Below are positions 6,100 to 9,184 of a stretch of DNA of 9,184 nucleotides, piece after piece (position 1 is the first letter of the stretch; every line of letters starts with the position of its first letter). A model generated the notes under the pieces. It saw only the letters and a list, made by a program, of their open reading frames with translations. It had not been told where the DNA came from and did not search any database. The translations under genes and the position numbers were made by a program. This DNA is from Emticicia sp943368675 (GTDB lineage Bacteria; Bacteroidota; Bacteroidia; Cytophagales; Spirosomataceae), in contig CALRLN020000196.1 of assembly GCA_943368675.1 (NCBI GenBank), positions 1-9,184 of the forward strand. The letters run 5' to 3'.

Positions 6100-7152
6100 G
6101 TGAAAGCAGCCGTTTATCGTGGAAAAGAAGAGATTTTTGTTGAAGAAGTAGGGATGCCTACCTTGGAAGAAGGAGAAGTATTGCTCGAAATAGAGGCCTG
6201 TAATGTATGCGGAACAGACCTGCGTACCTATCGGCATGGAGACAAGAAAATTACCCCTCCGCGAATACTTGGACATGAGTTTTGTGGAAGGGTAGTAGAG
6301 TCAAAAAGTACTGAAACCGATATAAAGGTAGGCGATAGGGTATTGATGTATATTGTTTTATCATGCGGAGAGTGCCGATACTGTAAAGCAGGGCGTGAGA
6401 ATTTATGCCAGAGCCGCACCACGATGTCGTATCATCTTGATGGAGCTTTTGCACCTTATATGAAGGTTCCGGCAAAGGCTGTTCGTCGGAAACAATTGTT
6501 TAAGGTAAACGAAGAGATGCCATCAGAATACCTGAGCCTTGCCGAGCCTTTGGGTTGCGTAATTAATGCCCATGGGAGAGGGAGGTTAGAGGTCGGGCTG
6601 AAGGATAAAGTAGCCATTATAGGCGCAGGGCCCATAGGCGTTATGCATGCTTTGGTTTCACGTTTTCAGGGAGCACAGCAGGTAGATATATATGATGTGA
6701 TGCAGACACGTTTAGACAAAGCAGCGCAATTTGATATTGATCATGTAGTAAAGGTTGAAAAAGAAAATTACCATTTAGAACAAGCCCTGGAGCTGACTGA
6801 GGGGCTGGGCTATGATGTAGTGATTGTAGCAGTAAGCGTAGCTCAGGCCCAGGCAGATGCCCTTGAAATAGCCGGAAAAGCAGGCAGAGTTGAATTCTTT
6901 GGCGGCTTACCAAAATCTAACCCGTTTGCTATGCTCAATACCAATCATCTGCATTATAAAGAACTACGTATCAGTGGTTCTTATTCTGAAAAAATGAGCG
7001 ATTTTCAGGCAGCCACAGCCCTGGTACAAAAGAAAAACTTTCCATCAGACAAGATTGTCACGCATATTCTGCCGCTGGATAGAATCACAGAAGCATTTAC
7101 CCTGATGGAATCGGGTGAGGCGTTGAAAGTAAGTATTAAACCTAACCTATAA
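6100..7152 (+). CDS. Zinc-dependent medium-chain dehydrogenase (alcohol/polyol type)
   Basis: A 350-residue cytoplasmic medium-chain dehydrogenase, with residues counted from GTG at 6100. Predicted catalytic zinc ligands are C37 (in CNVCGTD), H59 with E60 (GHEF), and E149 in LAEPLG. Structural zinc cysteines C89, C92, C95 and C103 are complete. The Rossmann motif GAGPIG is at 175-180, and D199 at the end of the second strand favours NAD over NADP. It resembles sorbitol/iditol, threonine and butanediol dehydrogenases; the actual alcohol cannot be read from sequence. GTG fits the family N-terminus (MKAAVYRG). The in-frame TTG at 6046 would add 18 unconserved residues and lies in an operator almost on the transcription start, so I reject it. 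The gene is followed 8 bases later by an aldehyde dehydrogenase gene, suggesting a two-step oxidation. The promoter architecture implies control by an unlinked GntR/HutC repressor. Confidence 0.87.
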   Translation: MKAAVYRGKEEIFVEEVGMPTLEEGEVLLEIEACNVCGTDLRTYRHGDKKITPPRILGHEFCGRVVESKSTETDIKVGDRVLMYIVLSCGECRYCKAGRENLCQSRTTMSYHLDGAFAPYMKVPAKAVRRKQLFKVNEEMPSEYLSLAEPLGCVINAHGRGRLEVGLKDKVAIIGAGPIGVMHALVSRFQGAQQVDIYDVMQTRLDKAAQFDIDHVVKVEKENYHLEQALELTEGLGYDVVIVAVSVAQAQADALEIAGKAGRVEFFGGLPKSNPFAMLNTNHLHYKELRISGSYSEKMSDFQAATALVQKKNFPSDKIVTHILPLDRITEAFTLMESGEALKVSIKPNL

Positions 7153-7160
7153 TACATCTG

Positions 7161-8636
7161 ATGAATACTGAATTAATAGCCGACCTGAAAGGGCGCTCAT
7201 GGGGACTTTTTATTGATGGAAAATCGGCTCAGGCAGCAGATGCATCAACTATTACTATCCATTCTCCGGCCAATGGCGAAACCATTGCTTCTATTGCCCG
7301 GGCAACGGCAGAAGATGTAAACAATGCAGTAGAAACCGCACAGACGGGATTCAAAGAATGGTCGAAATTAACGGCGTATCAGCGGGAGAGTATTATTAAA
7401 AAAGCTACGGACCATGTACGAACCCAGGCCGACAGGATAGGAATGTTAATGGCCCTCGAACAGGGCAAACCTTTCAATCAGTCCAAATCAGAGATTATCG
7501 GTTCTTGTGATACATTAGATTATTTTGCCTCAGAAGGTGTAAGAATAGAAGGATATGTAAATCAAACCGAAAAAACAGGTGTTTTCTCGATGGTGAAATA
7601 TTATCCTGTAGGAGTTTGCGCCTTGATTACTCCGTGGAATTACCCCGTTTCTTTATTGTCATGGAAATTAGGCCCGGCATTAGCAGTGGGCTGTTCGGTG
7701 GTAGTAAAGCCAACTACTGTTACACCTTTATCGCCTATGGCTTTTTGTATGGCTTTGGTTGAGGGGGGCATTCCGGCGAAGGTTATCAGTGTAGTTACGG
7801 GGCAAGGTGCAATTGTCGGAGACAGCCTCGTCAAACATCCATTAGTAAAAAAAGTAGCCATGACGGGCTCCACCGAAACAGGGAAAAAACTCATGCAGAC
7901 AGTTGCTCCCTATCTAAAGAAAATATCATTGGAATTAGGTGGCCAATGCCCTGCCATTGTGTGTGAAGATGCCGATATAAAAAATGCCGCTATGGTAATT
8001 GCCTATAAAGGATTCCGGAACATGGGGCAGTCATGTAGTAGCGTAAACCGTGTGTATGTGCATGTCTCAAAACATCAGGAATTTGTAGCAGAACTAAAAA
8101 AACATGCAGAGAAACTGACAATTGGTGATGGTGTAAGCGATATTGGGGTAGACCTCGGGCCTATGGCAACTGCAGATGGGGTACTTACTTCAAAACTACA
8201 TGTAGAAGATGCCATTGGTAAAGGGGCTTCGTTGGTAACAGGTGGTCGGGCACCTGAAGGTGAGGCTTATGAAAAAGGCTTTTATTTTCTGCCTACTATC
8301 TTAGACAATTGTAATGCCGATATGAAAGTGATGCAGGAAGAAACCTTTGGCTGTATAGTACCTCTTGAAACTTTTGAGACCCTGGATGAAGCAATTGCTA
8401 AAGCTAATAATACCAATTATGGTTTGGTAGCTTATGCTTTTACTAAAGATTTTAAAGCCAGTATGCTATTGGGAGACAAATTAGAAGCCGGAACCGTGTG
8501 CATTAATAATGGTGCAGTAAATACCAATTATGCTCCTTATGCGGGCTGGAAAGATTCAGGCTATGGTGTAGAGCTGTCAAGAAATGCAGTTTTTGAATAC
8601 CTTGAAACCAAGCATATCAAGATAGAGGGTATTTGA
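7161..8636 (+). CDS. NAD(P)-dependent aldehyde dehydrogenase (succinate-semialdehyde dehydrogenase-like)
   Basis: A 491-residue aldehyde dehydrogenase of normal family length, oxidising an aldehyde to a carboxylate in the cytoplasm. Visible landmarks are TPWN with N160, the cofactor lysine K183 in VVKPTT, the coenzyme motif GSTETG at 236-241, general-base E258 in LELGG, and nucleophile C292 in FRNMGQSC (285-292). EETFG (393-397) and GWKDSGYG (462-469) complete the set, so the enzyme should be active. The overall pattern, including FRNxGQxC, is closest to the GabD/succinate-semialdehyde group, but that group also oxidises glycolaldehyde, lactaldehyde and ketoglutarate semialdehyde. It starts 8 bases after the stop of the zinc dehydrogenase and has no promoter of its own that I can see. 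The likely joint job is alcohol to aldehyde to acid, although a ketone-forming first enzyme would break that link. Confidence 0.88.
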   Translation: MNTELIADLKGRSWGLFIDGKSAQAADASTITIHSPANGETIASIARATAEDVNNAVETAQTGFKEWSKLTAYQRESIIKKATDHVRTQADRIGMLMALEQGKPFNQSKSEIIGSCDTLDYFASEGVRIEGYVNQTEKTGVFSMVKYYPVGVCALITPWNYPVSLLSWKLGPALAVGCSVVVKPTTVTPLSPMAFCMALVEGGIPAKVISVVTGQGAIVGDSLVKHPLVKKVAMTGSTETGKKLMQTVAPYLKKISLELGGQCPAIVCEDADIKNAAMVIAYKGFRNMGQSCSSVNRVYVHVSKHQEFVAELKKHAEKLTIGDGVSDIGVDLGPMATADGVLTSKLHVEDAIGKGASLVTGGRAPEGEAYEKGFYFLPTILDNCNADMKVMQEETFGCIVPLETFETLDEAIAKANNTNYGLVAYAFTKDFKASMLLGDKLEAGTVCINNGAVNTNYAPYAGWKDSGYGVELSRNAVFEYLETKHIKIEGI

Positions 8637-8637
8637 T

Positions 8638-9132
8638 TTACACCCGATACTTAGCATAAATATGCTCATCATAGAGCTTCCCCTCTTTCGTAAGTGATTT
8701 CTTTAGAATAGCCTCCTTTTCAAAACCTGCTTTTTTAAGCACTTTCATAGAAGGGATATTGTATTCAAACACTCCGGCATAAATGCGATGAATATCATAG
8801 TTGGCGAAGGTATAGTTTACTATATCAACAATCGCTGTTGAGATAATCTTATTACCCCAATAAGGCTCGCCCAGCCAATAGCCTATCTCCGCATTTTTCC
8901 TGTAAATATCGCCTTTAAGTAAAATGCCAATACCTCCTACTGCCTTACCTTCTACCTCTATGGCAAAACTCTCTGCTGAGTCAGAGGCAATATTTATCCA
9001 TTCATAGGCATCTGCTATAGTATAAGGGTGCGGAAATGCATCTTTCAGATTCTTCCAGACCTGATAATTATTGGCATTTTCAGCCAACGATTTTTCATCG
9101 CCCGATTGCCATCTTCTCAGGATAAAGTTCAT
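8638..9132 (-). CDS. GNAT-family N-acetyltransferase (RimJ/RimL-like)
   Basis: A 164-residue acetyl-CoA-dependent N-acetyltransferase similar to RimJ/RimL and the Acetyltransf_3 group, which acetylate protein N-termini, polyamines or small molecules. Recognisable parts are FAIEVEGKAVGGIGI (56-70, strand 4), AEIGYWLGEPYWG (81-93, substrate strand and start of the CoA loop), RIYAGV (116-121), and N125/S128 with KKAGF (133-137) near the C-terminus. The pyrophosphate loop reads WGNKIIS instead of the common WGKGIxT: one loop glycine is Lys95, so CoA binding may be altered. The substrate is unknown. The ATG at 9132 gives the standard family N-terminus (MNFILRRWQSGD). The gene converges on the aldehyde dehydrogenase with a single base between stop codons and no hairpin. 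No clear promoter is visible in the 52 bases upstream. Confidence 0.85.
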   Translation of the reverse strand: MNFILRRWQSGDEKSLAENANNYQVWKNLKDAFPHPYTIADAYEWINIASDSAESFAIEVEGKAVGGIGILLKGDIYRKNAEIGYWLGEPYWGNKIISTAIVDIVNYTFANYDIHRIYAGVFEYNIPSMKVLKKAGFEKEAILKKSLTKEGKLYDEHIYAKYRV

Positions 9133-9184
9133 TTGATACTTGTTCGGTAGGCTATTTCCTGGTTGTCTAATAGCTCTCTTATAC
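9133..9184. other. Upstream flank of the acetyltransferase gene
   Basis: These last 52 bases hold no recognisable gene end. On the minus strand they contain no good TTG/TAnnTTTG pair, so the promoter of the acetyltransferase, or an upstream operon partner, probably lies outside the window. Confidence 0.4.

Noticed and set aside
6019..6276. 85-codon minus-strand ORF over the dehydrogenase promoter and 5' end
   Set aside because: It lies antisense to a well-supported promoter and gene, has no recognisable domain, and its composition looks like a reverse-frame shadow.
6641..6913. 90-codon minus-strand ORF inside the zinc dehydrogenase
   Set aside because: It is fully antisense to the Rossmann domain coding region and shows no family features; it is a shadow.
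8653..8666. Palindrome AGCATAAATATGCT as a terminator for the aldehyde dehydrogenase or acetyltransferase gene
   Set aside because: It lies inside the acetyltransferase coding sequence, the stem is at most 5-6 bp and AT-rich, and no T-tract follows in either direction.

Overview
The window looks like chromosomal DNA of a Bacteroidota species, probably from the Cytophagales. This rests on three things: protein flavour, the lack of strong Shine-Dalgarno sequences, and several good matches to the Bacteroidota promoter pattern (TTG, about 20 bases, TAnnTTTG). The lineage is an inference. No mobile element, CRISPR array, rRNA or tRNA is visible, and the window is almost fully coding. It reads as ordinary metabolic chromosome, and I found no convincing undescribed multi-gene system. 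The most interesting signals are regulatory.

Left part (1-2231): the last ten codons of an upstream gene are followed by a solitary uxaB (tagaturonate reductase, galacturonate catabolism). uxaB has a well-formed promoter and a 10-bp palindrome in its leader. It ends at a strong hairpin shared with a convergent gene for a DEDDh 3'-5' exonuclease.

Middle (2231-5897, minus strand): a probable operon, in transcription order, of a CAT-like amino acid permease, a Nudix hydrolase 4 bases downstream, and a LAT/SteT-like amino acid permease 36 bases further on. It closes with a rho-independent terminator whose T-tract lies just before the exonuclease start codon. The second permease has no in-frame ATG and appears to start at TTG, unless one base is missing in a nearby C-run.

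Right part (5824-9184): a divergent intergenic region separates the permease operon from a plus-strand pair, a zinc-dependent medium-chain alcohol/polyol dehydrogenase and an aldehyde dehydrogenase. This pair could oxidise an alcohol or polyol onward to an acid, but the substrate cannot be read from sequence. Its promoter carries two palindromes matching the operator core of HutC-type GntR repressors (GTMTAKAC), one on the -7 box and one just past the predicted transcription start. No GntR gene is in the window. The aldehyde dehydrogenase gene ends one base from a convergent GNAT acetyltransferase gene.
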